64,000 nt of DNA from Bradyrhizobium sp. AZCC 2176 (GCF_036924645.1 NZ_JAZHRX010000001.1:558001-622000), one strand, 5' to 3'. Shown: positions 54,624-64,000, counted from the stretch's first letter. Program-made: numbers and translations. Notes: generated by a model from the letters alone, not told the origin.

Positions 54624-55634
54624 CTATTCCGCCTTGATATTCGCGTCCTTGATCAGCCGGCGCCATCGGGCTTCCTCGTCCTGAACATAGCGATCGAGCG
54701 CTTCGGGAGAACTGCCGACCATGATCAGGCCTTCGTTGCTCTCGAGCCGGTTGAAAGCGGCGGACTGAACGGCCTTTGCGACCGCCTTGTTCAGGCGCTC
54801 GATGATCGGCCCAGGCGTCTTGGCTGGCGCGTACAATCCGTACCAACTCTCTGCGGCGTAGCCTGGCACCCCACCCTCGGCGACGGTCGGCAAATCAGGG
54901 AATGCGGGCGAACGCTCGGCCGACGTGACAGCCAATGCCCGGAGTTGCCCAGCTCCGATAAGCGAGGCTGCGCTTGCTACCGTGGTAAAAATGACATCGA
55001 TCTGGCCGCCCAGCAGATCGGTGATCGCTGGCGCAGCGCCCCTGTAAGCCACCGTCGTCATGTTCACGTTCGCCACGGATTTGAACAGTTCTCCCGCCAG
55101 ATGGGCCGAAGTTCCCGTCCCGAACGTGCCGTAGTTGAGCTTCTCGGGTTTGGCCTTGGCTTCCGCGATCAGGTCGGGGATCGATTTGATCTTCGATGCC
55201 GGATTTACGACGACGATGTTGATGGATCGCGCGATCAGCGAGACCGCCGCGAAATCCTTGTGCGGATCAAACGGCAGCTTGCTGTTCAAGCTCGGATTGA
55301 CCGCATGGGCGAAGCTTGCCAGCAGCAGCGTGTAGCCATCAGGCTCGCTGGTGGCGACAGTCTGCGTTCCTATGATGGTGCCGGCTCCCGGCTTGTTTTC
55401 GATGATGACCGACTTGCCCAGATCCGACGAGATTTCCTGAGCCAGCGTTCGCGCGATGATGTCGGTGCCACCGCCCGATGCAAAGGGAACCACGATCTTG
55501 ATGATCTTGTCGGGGTATTCGGCTCGAACCGGGGTGGCGGCCAATGCCGCTACCAGCGATAAAGCGGCAAGACTGATCTGCAGGGCCCGGCGCGCTGCGG
55601 GTCCTGAAGGACGGGTGACATTGCTCTTCTGCAT
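54624..55634 (-). CDS. Bug/TctC-family substrate-binding protein
   Basis: The protein has 336 residues from ATG 55634, preceded by GGGAGG. Signal peptide to about residue 39 (ALSLVAALAATPVRA-EYPDK). Signatures: YPDKIIKIVVPFASGGGTDI, ENKPGAGTIIGT, DLLGGQIDVIF. It captures a carboxylic acid in the periplasm. It is first in an operon with an enoyl-CoA hydratase and an ADP-forming acyl-CoA ligase, and divergent from an IclR regulator, which suggests controlled uptake and CoA activation of one substrate. Confidence 0.9.
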   Translation of the reverse strand: MQKSNVTRPSGPAARRALQISLAALSLVAALAATPVRAEYPDKIIKIVVPFASGGGTDIIARTLAQEISSDLGKSVIIENKPGAGTIIGTQTVATSEPDGYTLLLASFAHAVNPSLNSKLPFDPHKDFAAVSLIARSINIVVVNPASKIKSIPDLIAEAKAKPEKLNYGTFGTGTSAHLAGELFKSVANVNMTTVAYRGAAPAITDLLGGQIDVIFTTVASAASLIGAGQLRALAVTSAERSPAFPDLPTVAEGGVPGYAAESWYGLYAPAKTPGPIIERLNKAVAKAVQSAAFNRLESNEGLIMVGSSPEALDRYVQDEEARWRRLIKDANIKAE

Positions 55635-55872
55635 GCGTACCTCCCTTTGGCTGTCGTTCGACCGTTTTTGAAAACGCCTCCTGTCACGGTGGCTTCCTGC
55701 TGTCCGGGTAGCACACGCAAATTCGCATTCCCTCGGCCCATTTCCATCTAGTGGAATTAGCGCCGGGCGGTTTAGCGTCCGCGACGCGGCTGAGTGGGTC
55801 CAAATGCGGTGGCCGCTTGCGTCCCACCGGATTTCCCGCTTATCCCTTGGACGAGCCGAGGAGGAAGCGCGG

Positions 55873-56628
55873 ATGAGCTCTGCTGGCGGCAATCGTTCAT
55901 TGCAGAGGGGCATCGAGATCTTGCGGGCTTTCCGGCAGGGAATCGATGTTCTCGGAAATGGAGAGATCGCAGAGCGAACCGGGATTCCGCGAGCGACGGT
56001 CAGCCGGCTCACTCGCACACTTGTCCAGACCGGCATGCTGGACGATGTTCGCAGCGAACGCGCCTACAGGCTGGCCGCAGCGGTGATCAGCTTCGGGCAC
56101 GCGATGCGCATGAGTTCGCCAATCCTCAACGCCTTGGGCCCGATGATGCGCGCTGAATCCATGCGGCGGAAGATGAATGTCGGATTGGCCACGGCGGACC
56201 GCTCAATGATGGTCTATCTGGAATCGGTCCGCTTCAACCCGCGCGTTGCTCTACGCAATGTCGTTGCAGGGCAACAGGTGCCGATGGAATCGACCTCGCT
56301 CGGGCGCGCCTATCTGGCGGGCATAACCGAACAAGAACGAGCCAAACTATTTGCAACCTTCAAGCGGCGCGGTGCCGGCGCCACGCAGAAGTTGCTCGCC
56401 GAGGTGCAAAGATCGATCCGATCCGTCAAGCGCGATGGTTATTGCGCCGCCTCGTGGCAGCGCGGCGTCCTGGCTGTTGCGACACCAATCATCGTCAAGG
56501 GTCTGCCGGTGTACGCGCTCAATATGAGCACGCAGAATGTGCAGCCAACCTCAGGGCTGTCCGCCGAGATGGGGGCCTATCTCCTGGCGTTCGCAAACAG
56601 GTGCAATGACGCACTCGCCGGCAAGTGA
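55873..56628 (+). CDS. IclR-family transcriptional regulator
   Basis: The protein has 251 residues from ATG 55873, preceded by GAGGAAG. N-terminal winged helix-turn-helix (residues 8-70, SLQRGIEILRAF, then IAERTGIPRATVSRLTRTL). C-terminal IclR effector domain (80-245), with ESVRFNPRVALRNVVAGQQVPMES and RSVKRDGYCAASWQRGVLAVATPI. It is divergent from the Bug/hydratase/ligase operon, so it most likely controls that operon in response to its acid or CoA ester. Confidence 0.92.
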   Translation: MSSAGGNRSLQRGIEILRAFRQGIDVLGNGEIAERTGIPRATVSRLTRTLVQTGMLDDVRSERAYRLAAAVISFGHAMRMSSPILNALGPMMRAESMRRKMNVGLATADRSMMVYLESVRFNPRVALRNVVAGQQVPMESTSLGRAYLAGITEQERAKLFATFKRRGAGATQKLLAEVQRSIRSVKRDGYCAASWQRGVLAVATPIIVKGLPVYALNMSTQNVQPTSGLSAEMGAYLLAFANRCNDALAGK

Positions 56629-56814
56629 GCCTGCTCACGTGCGCCTGCCATCACCGATAAATCCCGATCATCAGGTCGCCTCGCCAGCGGACGGGCAACA
56701 CCACCTGTCCAATCAACTGCGTTCAAGCGCTGGCCGATGGTCTGCCATGTCGAAAACGTTATTTGTGCAACGCATCAAAATCCATAAGGTGCCGCCTGAA
56801 AAGGGATTTTTTCG

Positions 56815-58063
56815 TTGACCGATACCAGTGCCGATGCCTTGGCCGCTTCAGGCCACCGCCCGATGGGCTTCCCCGAATTCGTCATCGTGATCGCGTCCAT
56901 CATGGCGCTCAATCCGCTCGCGATGGACATGATGCTGCCGGCGCTGCCGAACATCGCATCCGCCTTCGACATCACCTCAGTCAACCGGCCGCAGATGGTG
57001 CTGTCGATCTTCCTGGTCGGCTTCGGCGTCGGCCAGTTCGTGATGGGCCCGCTGTCCGATCGCTTCGGGCGGCGTCCGGTCCTGCTCGGCGGCATGGCCG
57101 TCTATTGTATCGCCAGCCTGCTTGCGATCGCAGCCCCCTCCTTCGAGACGCTGCTGCTGGCGCGCGCGCTGCAGGGCCTCTGCACTTCGGCCACCCGCGT
57201 GATTGCGACCTCGATCGTCCGCGACTGCTACGCCGGCCGGCGCATGGCGAGCGTGATGTCGCTGGCGATGATGGTGTTCATTGCCGTGCCCGTCCTCGCC
57301 CCGGCATTCGGCCAGGCCGTGCTGCTGCTGACGCAATGGCGCGGCATCTTCATCGTGCTGATGCTGTATGGCGTGGTGGCGCTGATCTGGAGCGCGCTGC
57401 GCATGCCGGAGACGCTGCCTGTCGCCAAACGCAGGTCGCTCGCGGTTCGCGCGGTGTTCGATGCGTTCCGGCAGACCGTGACCAATCGCCAGACCCTGGG
57501 TTATGCCGCTGGCGGCCGGCGGCGTATTGGGTTCGCTGTTCGCCTTCGTATTCATCTCGCAGCAGGTATTCACCGGCATCTACCGGCTCGGGCACTATTT
57601 TCCCGTTGCGTTTGCCGGCGTGGCCGTCGGAACCGCGATCGCCGGGTTCGTCAATTCCCGCCTCGTCGGCCGCCTCGGCATGCGCGTGCTTTCCCACGGC
57701 GCGCTGATCGGCTTCGTGGTCATCGCCGCAACCATGCTTGTGGCGGCGAAAATGCAGATGCTGCCTTTGCCGCTGTTCATGGTGCTCTCGGTATCGATGA
57801 TGTTTGCGTTCGGGTTGATGATCGCCAATTTCACCGCACTCGCCATGGAGCCGCAGGGCCATATCGCCGGCACCGCTGCCTCGCTGTACGGCTCGATCAC
57901 CACGCTGCTCGCCATCGGCATCGGCGCCACCATCGGCCAGGATTACGACGGCACGCTGGTGCCGTTCGCGACCGGCTTCCTGCTCTGCACGCTGGCCGCG
58001 CTTGCCGTGGTGCTGGTGGTGGAGAAAGGCCGGCTGTTCCAGCCGCATGGCATTAAGGTGTGA
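56815..58063 (+). pseudogene. Bcr/CflA-type MFS multidrug exporter, frameshifted
   Basis: A twelve-helix MFS protein in two frames. The first part from TTG 56815 has PLAMDMMLPALPNIA and GPLSDRFGRRPVLLGG, the motif A of drug:H+ antiporters. After RQTVTNRQTLGYA (about 57,505) one extra c (57,506/57,507) shifts the frame, and the rest (AAGGVLGSLFAFVFISQQVF onward to HGIKV) continues in the new frame to 58,063. Deleting the base would give a 415-residue protein. It is a true pseudogene or a sequencing error. Confidence 0.85.
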
Positions 58064-58212
58064 TCGCCCCATCTGCGTTTGGGTGGAGGTAGCGACGCAA
58101 TTTGCGCCCCGACCCGGCCGCATGGCTGAATGTCCACCCGGCGCTGGCGTCGTTTTGCGAAGCTGACTACAATTCCTCCGCTCACATCGCCTTCAGAATT
58201 GGAAATCGGAAG

Positions 58213-59631
58213 ATGGATAACCGCAGTAACATCTGGCGTGGCGTCGACACCATCAAGCCGCGCTTCGTCGACTTGAGCGACCGGGTCTGGGCGATGCCCG
58301 AGGTCTGCTACACCGAAGCGCGCTCGTCCGCCGAACATCTGGCCGAGCTGCGCCATCAAGGTTTCCGCATCACCGAGAAGGTCGCAGGGATTCCGACCGC
58401 CGTGATGGGCGAATGGGGCGAAGGCGGGCCCGTGATCGCCTTCCTTGGCGAATATGATGCGCTGCCCGGTCTCAGCCAGGAAGCCGGCGTGGCCGAACCT
58501 CGCCCGCTGCAGGCCGGCGGCCATGGCCATGGTTGCGGCCACAATCTGCTCGGTTCGGCGGCGCTCCTTGCAGCCACCGCCGTGAAGGACTGGCTCGCCG
58601 AACACAAGGTGCCGGGGCGCGTGCGCTATTACGGCTGCCCCGCGGAAGAAGGCGGCGCGGCAAAGGCCTTCATGGTGCGATCGGGCGTCTTCGGCGATGC
58701 CGACATCGCGATCACCTGGCACCCGTCGAGCTTCTGGGAAGTGGTGGTGACGCCTTCGCTCGCCAACACGCGCGCCGATTTCATCTTCACCGGACGCACC
58801 TCGCATGCCGCGGCCTCGCCGCATCTCGGCCGCAGCGCGCTGGATGCGGTCGAGCTGATGAATGTCGGCGTCAACTACATGCGCGAGCACATGCCGAGCG
58901 ACGCCCGCGTCCATTATGCCCTGCTCGACACCGGCGGCATTGCCCCCAACGTGGTGCAGGCCCATGCGCGCGTGCGCTATTCGATCCGCGCCCGCGACCT
59001 GCCCGGCATGAATGAGCTGGTCGAGCGCGTCCATAAGATCGCGCAGGGCGCGGCATTGATGACCGAAACCAAGGTGGAGATGAAGATCATTTCCGCCGTC
59101 TCCAATCTGTTGCCGAACACCCCGCTCGAGGCAGCGCTCCATGGCATCATGGAGGAACTCGGTCCGCCGCACTTCGACGAAGCGGACAAGGATTTCGCGC
59201 AGCAGATCCGCTCCACGCTGACGCAGAAGGATATCGAGACCGTCTACCACTCGATCGGCATGGATCCGACCGACCGGCCGCTGGCCGATTTCATCGTCCC
59301 GCTGGACGCCAAACGTAATCCGCAGATCGGCTCGACCGATGTGGGCGACGTGAGCTGGGTCGTGCCGACCGTTCAGGTTCATGCCCCGACGGTCGCGATC
59401 GGCACGCCGTTCCACACCTGGCAGGTGGTGGCGCAGGGCAAGAGCCCGCACGCTCACAAGGCCATGGTGCAGGCGGCCAAGGCCATGGCGGGGCTCGGCG
59501 TCAGGGCGCTGACGGAACCGGACCTGATCGCCGCCGCCAAGGCCGACCTGAAGAAGCGCACCACCCGCGCGCCTTACATCAGCCCGCTGCCGGACAGCGT
59601 CGCGCCGCCGCTGGACATGTCGGTGATCTGA
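58213..59631 (+). CDS. M20-family amidohydrolase (AbgB/p-aminobenzoyl-glutamate hydrolase-like)
   Basis: The protein has 472 residues from ATG 58213. Metal and catalytic motifs: FLGEYDALPG, GHGHGCGHNLLG, PAEEGGAAKAFM (general-base Glu), ITWHPSS, and the dimerisation domain with FTGRTSHAAASPHLGRSALD. The late THSIG-like region has the final metal His (GTPFHTWQ). It removes an acyl or amino-acid group from an amide. Directly upstream of a Dpp-like transporter, so the imported compound may be its substrate. Confidence 0.88.
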   Translation: MDNRSNIWRGVDTIKPRFVDLSDRVWAMPEVCYTEARSSAEHLAELRHQGFRITEKVAGIPTAVMGEWGEGGPVIAFLGEYDALPGLSQEAGVAEPRPLQAGGHGHGCGHNLLGSAALLAATAVKDWLAEHKVPGRVRYYGCPAEEGGAAKAFMVRSGVFGDADIAITWHPSSFWEVVVTPSLANTRADFIFTGRTSHAAASPHLGRSALDAVELMNVGVNYMREHMPSDARVHYALLDTGGIAPNVVQAHARVRYSIRARDLPGMNELVERVHKIAQGAALMTETKVEMKIISAVSNLLPNTPLEAALHGIMEELGPPHFDEADKDFAQQIRSTLTQKDIETVYHSIGMDPTDRPLADFIVPLDAKRNPQIGSTDVGDVSWVVPTVQVHAPTVAIGTPFHTWQVVAQGKSPHAHKAMVQAAKAMAGLGVRALTEPDLIAAAKADLKKRTTRAPYISPLPDSVAPPLDMSVI

Positions 59632-59918
59632 CCTGATCGATCTGATCTGCCCGGCCTGACAGACCTGGCGAAATTTTTTGCAGTGCAGAGCGCGATTCAG
59701 CGCGCTTTTGACGCGCTGGGGCCACCGGGCTGCCAAAGCAATGTGCGCCGCAGCGCGTTTCTGCCCAAGCAAAAATCACCGGCCCTGTCCATCCTGCTGA
59801 TTGTCGACAGCCAGCCGTTGACCTTCGGGGCATTTGATGTGCCATCTTACCCGCGAACTCCGGCGCTGCCGCCCTCCGGCGCGCCTCAACGACACCAGAA
59901 CCAGACACGGGGACAACG

Positions 59919-61709
59919 ATGCTGGACAATGAACTGCGAACCATGATCGATGAAGTGAAGGACGGGCGCATGGATCGCCGCGGCTTCGTTCAGCGCATGC
60001 TGGCTGTCGGTCTCACCGCGCCCATGGCGACGCAGCTTCTGGCCATCGGCGGCGTGGCGATGGCGCAGAGTCCCGCTCCTTACAAGCCGACCAAGCGCGG
60101 CGGCGGCGGGCCGCTTAAATTGCTGTGGTGGCAGGGGCCGACCCTGCTCAACCCGCATTTCGCCACCGGCACCAAGGACCAGGACGGCTCGCGCATCTTC
60201 TATGAGCCGCTGGCGAGCTGGGATTCCGCCGGCAATCTCTGTCCGATCCTGGCGGCGGAAATTCCGTCTACTCAGAACGGCGGTCTTGCTGCCGACGGCA
60301 AGTCGGTGACCTGGAAGCTCAAGCCGGGCGTCAAGTGGCATGACGGCAAGCCATTCACCGCCGACGACGTCGTGTTCAACTGGGAATACGCCCGCGATCC
60401 CGCCACCGCAGCGTTGACCATCGGTGTTTACCAGGACATCACCGTCGAAAAGGTGGACGATCTCACCGTCCGCATCCTGTTCAAGAATCCCACCCCGTTC
60501 TGGGCCGATGCCTTTGTTGCGGTGGTCGGCTGCATCCTGCCCAAGCATCTGTTTGCGGATTACAAGGGCGCCAAATCCCGCGAGGCTCCGAACAATCTCA
60601 AGCCGGTCGGCACCGGCCCCTACAAGTTCGTCGAGTTCAAGCCAGGCGACCTCGTGCGCGGCGAAATCAATACTGACTACCACATGCCGAACCGGCCCTA
60701 CTTCGATACGATCGAGATCAAGGGCGGCGGCGATGCCGTCTCGGCGGCGCGCGCGGTGATTCAGACCGGCGAGTATGACTATGCCTGGAACATGCAGGTG
60801 GAGGACGATGTCCTGCTGCGTCTGGAGAAGGGCGGCAAGGGCAAGACTGTTTACTCGACCGGCGGCGATATCGAATTCATTGCGCTGAACTTCAGCGATC
60901 CCAACACCGAGGTCGACGGCGAACGTTCCTCGATCAAGACCAAGCATCCCCTGCTCTCCAATCCGGCCGTTCGCAAGGCGCTGGCGCTCCTCGTCGACCG
61001 CGATGCCATTCAAAAGCACATCTACGGTCGCGCCGGACGTACCACGGCCAGCTTCCTCAACGGTCCCGAACAGTTCGTCTCCAAGAACACGAAATGGGAG
61101 TTCAGCATCGAGAAGGCGACCCAACTCTTGGAGGAGGCCGGATGGAAAGTCGGGGCCGACGGCATCCGGGAGAAGGACGGAAAGAAACTGAAACTGTTGT
61201 ACCAGACCTCGATCAACGGCCCACGCCAGAAGACCCAGGCGATCATCAAACAGGCCTGCCAGAAGGCCGGCATCGACGTCGAATTGAAATCGGTCGTGGC
61301 CTCGGTCTTTTTCTCTTCGGATGTCGCCAATCCAGACACCTATTCCAGGTTCTATGCCGACATCGAAATGTTCCAGATTCCGATGACCCAGCCCGACCCG
61401 GCCCAGCATATGCGGCGCTTTCATTCGCGCTTTGTGGCCACCAAGGAAAACAAGTGGCAGGGCAGGAATTTCCCGCGCTGGGTTAACCAGGAGTTTGACG
61501 CTGCGATCGACGCGGCCGAGGCTGAAGTCGATCCGGTCAAGCGGGCCGCGTTCTACATCAAGGCCAACGACATCATGTGGCACGACACGGTGGTCATCCC
61601 GGTAATGCACCGCCTGAAGGTCGGCGCGGCAACCAACTCGCTGCGCCCGGCGCTTAGCGGCTGGACCAACGATACAGACAATATCCAGGACTGGTATCGA
61701 GAGATCTGA
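59919..61709 (+). CDS. Dipeptide/oligopeptide-type ABC substrate-binding protein (SBP_bac_5)
   Basis: The protein has 596 residues. N-terminal twin-arginine-like signal (MDRRGFVQRMLAVGLTAPMA), so Tat export is possible. The binding domain shows LLWWQGPTLLNPHFATG, DGSRIFYEPLASWD, VTWKLKPGVKWHDGKPFTADDVVF, then VRKALALLVDRDAIQKHIYG. It delivers a peptide or similar compound to the permeases encoded downstream. First gene of the transporter operon, 26 bases before the first permease. Confidence 0.93.
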   Translation: MLDNELRTMIDEVKDGRMDRRGFVQRMLAVGLTAPMATQLLAIGGVAMAQSPAPYKPTKRGGGGPLKLLWWQGPTLLNPHFATGTKDQDGSRIFYEPLASWDSAGNLCPILAAEIPSTQNGGLAADGKSVTWKLKPGVKWHDGKPFTADDVVFNWEYARDPATAALTIGVYQDITVEKVDDLTVRILFKNPTPFWADAFVAVVGCILPKHLFADYKGAKSREAPNNLKPVGTGPYKFVEFKPGDLVRGEINTDYHMPNRPYFDTIEIKGGGDAVSAARAVIQTGEYDYAWNMQVEDDVLLRLEKGGKGKTVYSTGGDIEFIALNFSDPNTEVDGERSSIKTKHPLLSNPAVRKALALLVDRDAIQKHIYGRAGRTTASFLNGPEQFVSKNTKWEFSIEKATQLLEEAGWKVGADGIREKDGKKLKLLYQTSINGPRQKTQAIIKQACQKAGIDVELKSVVASVFFSSDVANPDTYSRFYADIEMFQIPMTQPDPAQHMRRFHSRFVATKENKWQGRNFPRWVNQEFDAAIDAAEAEVDPVKRAAFYIKANDIMWHDTVVIPVMHRLKVGAATNSLRPALSGWTNDTDNIQDWYREI

Positions 61710-61735
61710 TAGCCGGCACAGGCGGATCGTTTCTC

Positions 61736-62695
61736 ATGCGTCAGTACATCCTGCGTCGCCTCCTGATAGCGATTCCGAGCCTGCTCGGCATTTCGCTCGT
61801 GCTGTTCATCGTGCTGGCGCTGGCGCCCGGCGATCCCTTCAGTGAACTGGCGACCAACCCGAACGTGCCGCCGGAAGTCGCCGCCGCGCTTCGGACGAAG
61901 TTCGGCCTCGACGACCCGATCTATCTTCGTTACCTGCACTGGATCACGGCCATGCTGCAGGGCGACTGGGGCTTTTCGTTCGTCAGCCGGATGAACGTCG
62001 ACACGCTGATCCTGCAGCGCCTGCCGGCAACGCTCTATGTGATCGGCTCGGCGCAGCTCCTCGCCCTCACGATCGCGATACCGGTCGGGGTCTATGCCGC
62101 GACCAGGCCCTACTCGATCTTCGACCAGATCGCCAACACGCTCGCCTTCATCGGCTTTTCGCTGCCGACCTTCTTCACCGGCCTCTTGTTCATCCTGGTG
62201 TTTTCGATCACGCTGGACTGGCTGCCTTTCGTCTACACCACCGACATCAGGGCAACCGGCATCCGCTGGGTGATCGAACAAATACGGCAGGCGATCATGC
62301 CGGTGATGGTGCTCGCGCTGTTTCAGGCGGCCTCCATGACGCGCTTCGTGCGCTCGGCCATGCTGGACGTGATCCGCCTTGACTATGTCACCACCGCCCG
62401 CGCCAAGGGCCTCGGTCAGGCCCGGGTGATCGTCAAGCACGCGATGCGCAACGCCCTGATCCCGGTCGTCACGCTGGTCGCGCTGCAGATGCCGGCGGTG
62501 TTCGGCGGCGCCATCGTCACCGAGCAGATTTTTCGCATTCCAGGCATCGGCTCGCTCCTGATCTCCTCCATTCTCTCCAACGACACGCCGGTCGTGATGG
62601 CCGTGACGTTCGTGTTCGCCTGTCTCGTGGTGCTCTTCAACCTGATCGCGGATGTGCTTTATGGCTGGCTTGACCCTCGCATCTCCCTCCGCTGA
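61736..62695 (+). CDS. ABC transporter permease, DppB/OppB type
   Basis: The protein has 319 residues with six transmembrane helices. RRLLIAIPSLLGISLVLFIV is the first helix and the family's LAPGDP follows. The cytoplasmic EAA loop (RLDYVTTARAKGLGQARVIV, then KHAMRNALIPVVTL) contacts the ATPase. It forms the pore with the next gene. Its 3' end overlaps the start of the second permease gene by 35 bases, a normal coupling. Confidence 0.95.
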   Translation: MRQYILRRLLIAIPSLLGISLVLFIVLALAPGDPFSELATNPNVPPEVAAALRTKFGLDDPIYLRYLHWITAMLQGDWGFSFVSRMNVDTLILQRLPATLYVIGSAQLLALTIAIPVGVYAATRPYSIFDQIANTLAFIGFSLPTFFTGLLFILVFSITLDWLPFVYTTDIRATGIRWVIEQIRQAIMPVMVLALFQAASMTRFVRSAMLDVIRLDYVTTARAKGLGQARVIVKHAMRNALIPVVTLVALQMPAVFGGAIVTEQIFRIPGIGSLLISSILSNDTPVVMAVTFVFACLVVLFNLIADVLYGWLDPRISLR

Positions 62696-63581
62696 ACGGC
62701 GGCCGGCCTGGTCGCCCTGGCGCGAGACCTGGCGGCGCTATCGCCGCCACAAGCTCGCCGTGGTCAGCGCGGTCCTGCTGCTCGTCCTGATCCTGGCGGT
62801 GGCGTTCGGCCCCTTCGTCTGGCGCGTCAGCATCAACGACATCGATTTCAACGCGCGCCTCGAAGGCCCCTCGCTCGCCCATCCCTTCGGCACCGACGAT
62901 CTCGGACAGGATATCCTCGCCCGCATGATCTACGGCGGACGCATCTCGCTTGCGGTTGGCCTGGCGGCGATGGCGGTCGCCGTCATCATCGGCACGCTGA
63001 TCGGCGCGCTCGCGGGCATGTCGCGCGGCGCGCTCGGGCATGCGCTGATGTGGCTCACCGACCTGTTCCTTTCGCTGCCGCAACTGCCGCTGCTCTTGCT
63101 GCTCATCTATCTGTTCCGTGACGGGCTCAAGGCAGCATTCGGCCCCGAGGGCGGCATCTTCATTCTCATCGTGATGGTCATTGGCGGCCTGCGCTGGATG
63201 CCGGTCGCCCGCCTGGTTCGCGCGCAGTTCCTGTCGCTGCGCGAAAAGGATTTCGTCGAAGCCGCCCGCGCGCTCGGCGCCAGCCCGCTGCGGCAGGTGG
63301 TGCGCCACATCCTGCCCAATGCGCTCGGACCGGTGATCATCGCCGGCACCATCGACGTCGCCGCCGCGATCATCGCGGAATCGACCTTGTCGTTTCTCGG
63401 CCTCGGCTTCCCGCCCGACGTTCCGACCTGGGGCCGGCTGCTGTTCGACGCCAAGGACTTTCTTGACATCGCCGCCCACTGGGCGCTGTTTCCCGGCGGC
63501 GCGATCTTCGTTGCCGTAGTCGCCATCAACTTCATCGGCGACGGCATGCGCGACGCGCTCGATGCAAGGCGGGTGATCTGA
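62661..63581 (+). CDS. ABC transporter permease, DppC/OppC type
   Basis: The protein has 306 residues from ATG 62661, five or six transmembrane helices. N-terminal family region (WRRYRRHKLAVVSAVLLLVL), then HPFGTDDLGQDILARMIYGGRISL, the DppC hallmark. The EAA loop is FVEAARALGASPLRQVVRHI. It ends in GDGMRDALDAR. Overlaps the preceding permease by 35 bases and the following ATPase gene by one base (TGATG). Confidence 0.95.
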   Translation: MAGLTLASPSAERRPAWSPWRETWRRYRRHKLAVVSAVLLLVLILAVAFGPFVWRVSINDIDFNARLEGPSLAHPFGTDDLGQDILARMIYGGRISLAVGLAAMAVAVIIGTLIGALAGMSRGALGHALMWLTDLFLSLPQLPLLLLLIYLFRDGLKAAFGPEGGIFILIVMVIGGLRWMPVARLVRAQFLSLREKDFVEAARALGASPLRQVVRHILPNALGPVIIAGTIDVAAAIIAESTLSFLGLGFPPDVPTWGRLLFDAKDFLDIAAHWALFPGGAIFVAVVAINFIGDGMRDALDARRVI

Positions 63582-64000
63582 TGGCGCCGCTGCTCGAAAT
63601 CAGGGGCCTCAAAACCCACTTCGCCACCGACGACGGCATGCTACAGGCGGTCGACGGCGTCGACATCGCGCTCAACAAGGGCGAGACGCTCTGCGTGGTC
63701 GGCGAATCCGGCTGCGGCAAGACCGTCACGGCAATGTCGATCCTGAAACTGATCGCGATGCCGCCGGGCCGCATCGTCGAAGGCCAGATCCTGTTCGAGG
63801 GCCGCGATCTCGTGCCGCTCACCAGTAACGAAATGGACGACATCCGGGCCAGGGAGATCGGCTTCATCTTCCAGGAGCCGATGACCTCGCTCAACCCGGT
63901 GCTGTCGGTCGGCGAGCAGATCGCCGAAAGCCTGCGCCGCCACGAGGGCCTGTCGCGGAAGGACGCGCTGGCCCGCACGATCGAGATGCTGAAGCTGGTG
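63581..64000 (+). CDS. ABC transporter ATP-binding protein, DppD/OppD type (3' end missing)
   Basis: Starts at ATG 63581 in a TGATG overlap and runs off the window end; 140 residues are visible. Walker A GESGCGKT near residue 43, Q-loop region IFQEPMTSLNPV near 99. The Walker B, signature motif and C-terminal oligopeptide-binding part lie outside. It should be followed by a DppF-type gene. Confidence 0.93.
   Translation, partial: MAPLLEIRGLKTHFATDDGMLQAVDGVDIALNKGETLCVVGESGCGKTVTAMSILKLIAMPPGRIVEGQILFEGRDLVPLTSNEMDDIRAREIGFIFQEPMTSLNPVLSVGEQIAESLRRHEGLSRKDALARTIEMLKLV

Noticed and set aside
58000..59772. A 609-codon minus-strand frame opposite the M20 hydrolase
   Set aside because: No motif or signal, and the plus-strand enzyme has all its catalytic residues.

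Overview
The window is high-GC DNA with dense coding on both strands. Its gene content points to Alphaproteobacteria, order Hyphomicrobiales, most likely Bradyrhizobium or a close relative. The pointers are the DUF1194, DUF1499, DUF3124 and DUF2380 proteins, orphan Bug/TctC binding proteins, a fused indolepyruvate ferredoxin oxidoreductase, acyl-CoA enzymes, and several families of short palindromic repeats between genes. This assignment is inference from content and style; no 16S rRNA or other decisive marker is present. I saw no tRNA, rRNA or CRISPR array.

Bases 1-25,800 are mostly housekeeping. They hold the 3' part of a tRNA/rRNA uracil-methyltransferase gene, clpS, a class III nucleotide cyclase divergent from a GMC oxidoreductase, aroC, a histidine phosphatase, an ECF sigma/anti-sigma pair, a CbpA-type DnaJ, a lipoprotein divergent from pdxH, corA, an L,D-transpeptidase convergent with an extensin-like protein, an acyl-CoA ligase, a LysR regulator, a DUF1499 membrane protein, a metallo-beta-lactamase-fold hydrolase, glutaryl-CoA dehydrogenase, and a RibB whose RibA-like half has lost its zinc cysteines.

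Bases 25,860-27,590 hold an IS110-family element with a frameshifted recombinase gene, lying against an intergenic palindrome. Bases 27,600-45,700 are mixed metabolic and transport genes: a KefB/YbaL antiporter, an aminotransferase, a Bug protein divergent from an aromatic-ring hydroxylase, a frameshifted EamA exporter beside a possible relaxase remnant, a DAO-type oxidase, an amidohydrolase, thiolase, PhoD, and the 1157-residue ferredoxin oxidoreductase.

Bases 45,850-64,000 look catabolic. A MaoC-like/carboxymuconolactone decarboxylase-like/SDR cluster is followed by a decayed stretch with an ABC binding-protein remnant, then a CNMP-domain protein and a divergent HemC. An operon of Bug protein, enoyl-CoA hydratase and ADP-forming acyl-CoA synthetase faces an IclR regulator. 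A frameshifted Bcr/CflA exporter comes next, then an M20 amidohydrolase and a Dpp/Opp-type ABC transporter that runs off the end.

No clearly new multi-gene system is evident. The best leads are the IS110 element with a long structured 3' non-coding segment, the altered HemC and RibB paralogues, and an unusual number of single-base gene breaks (three) for a window this size.
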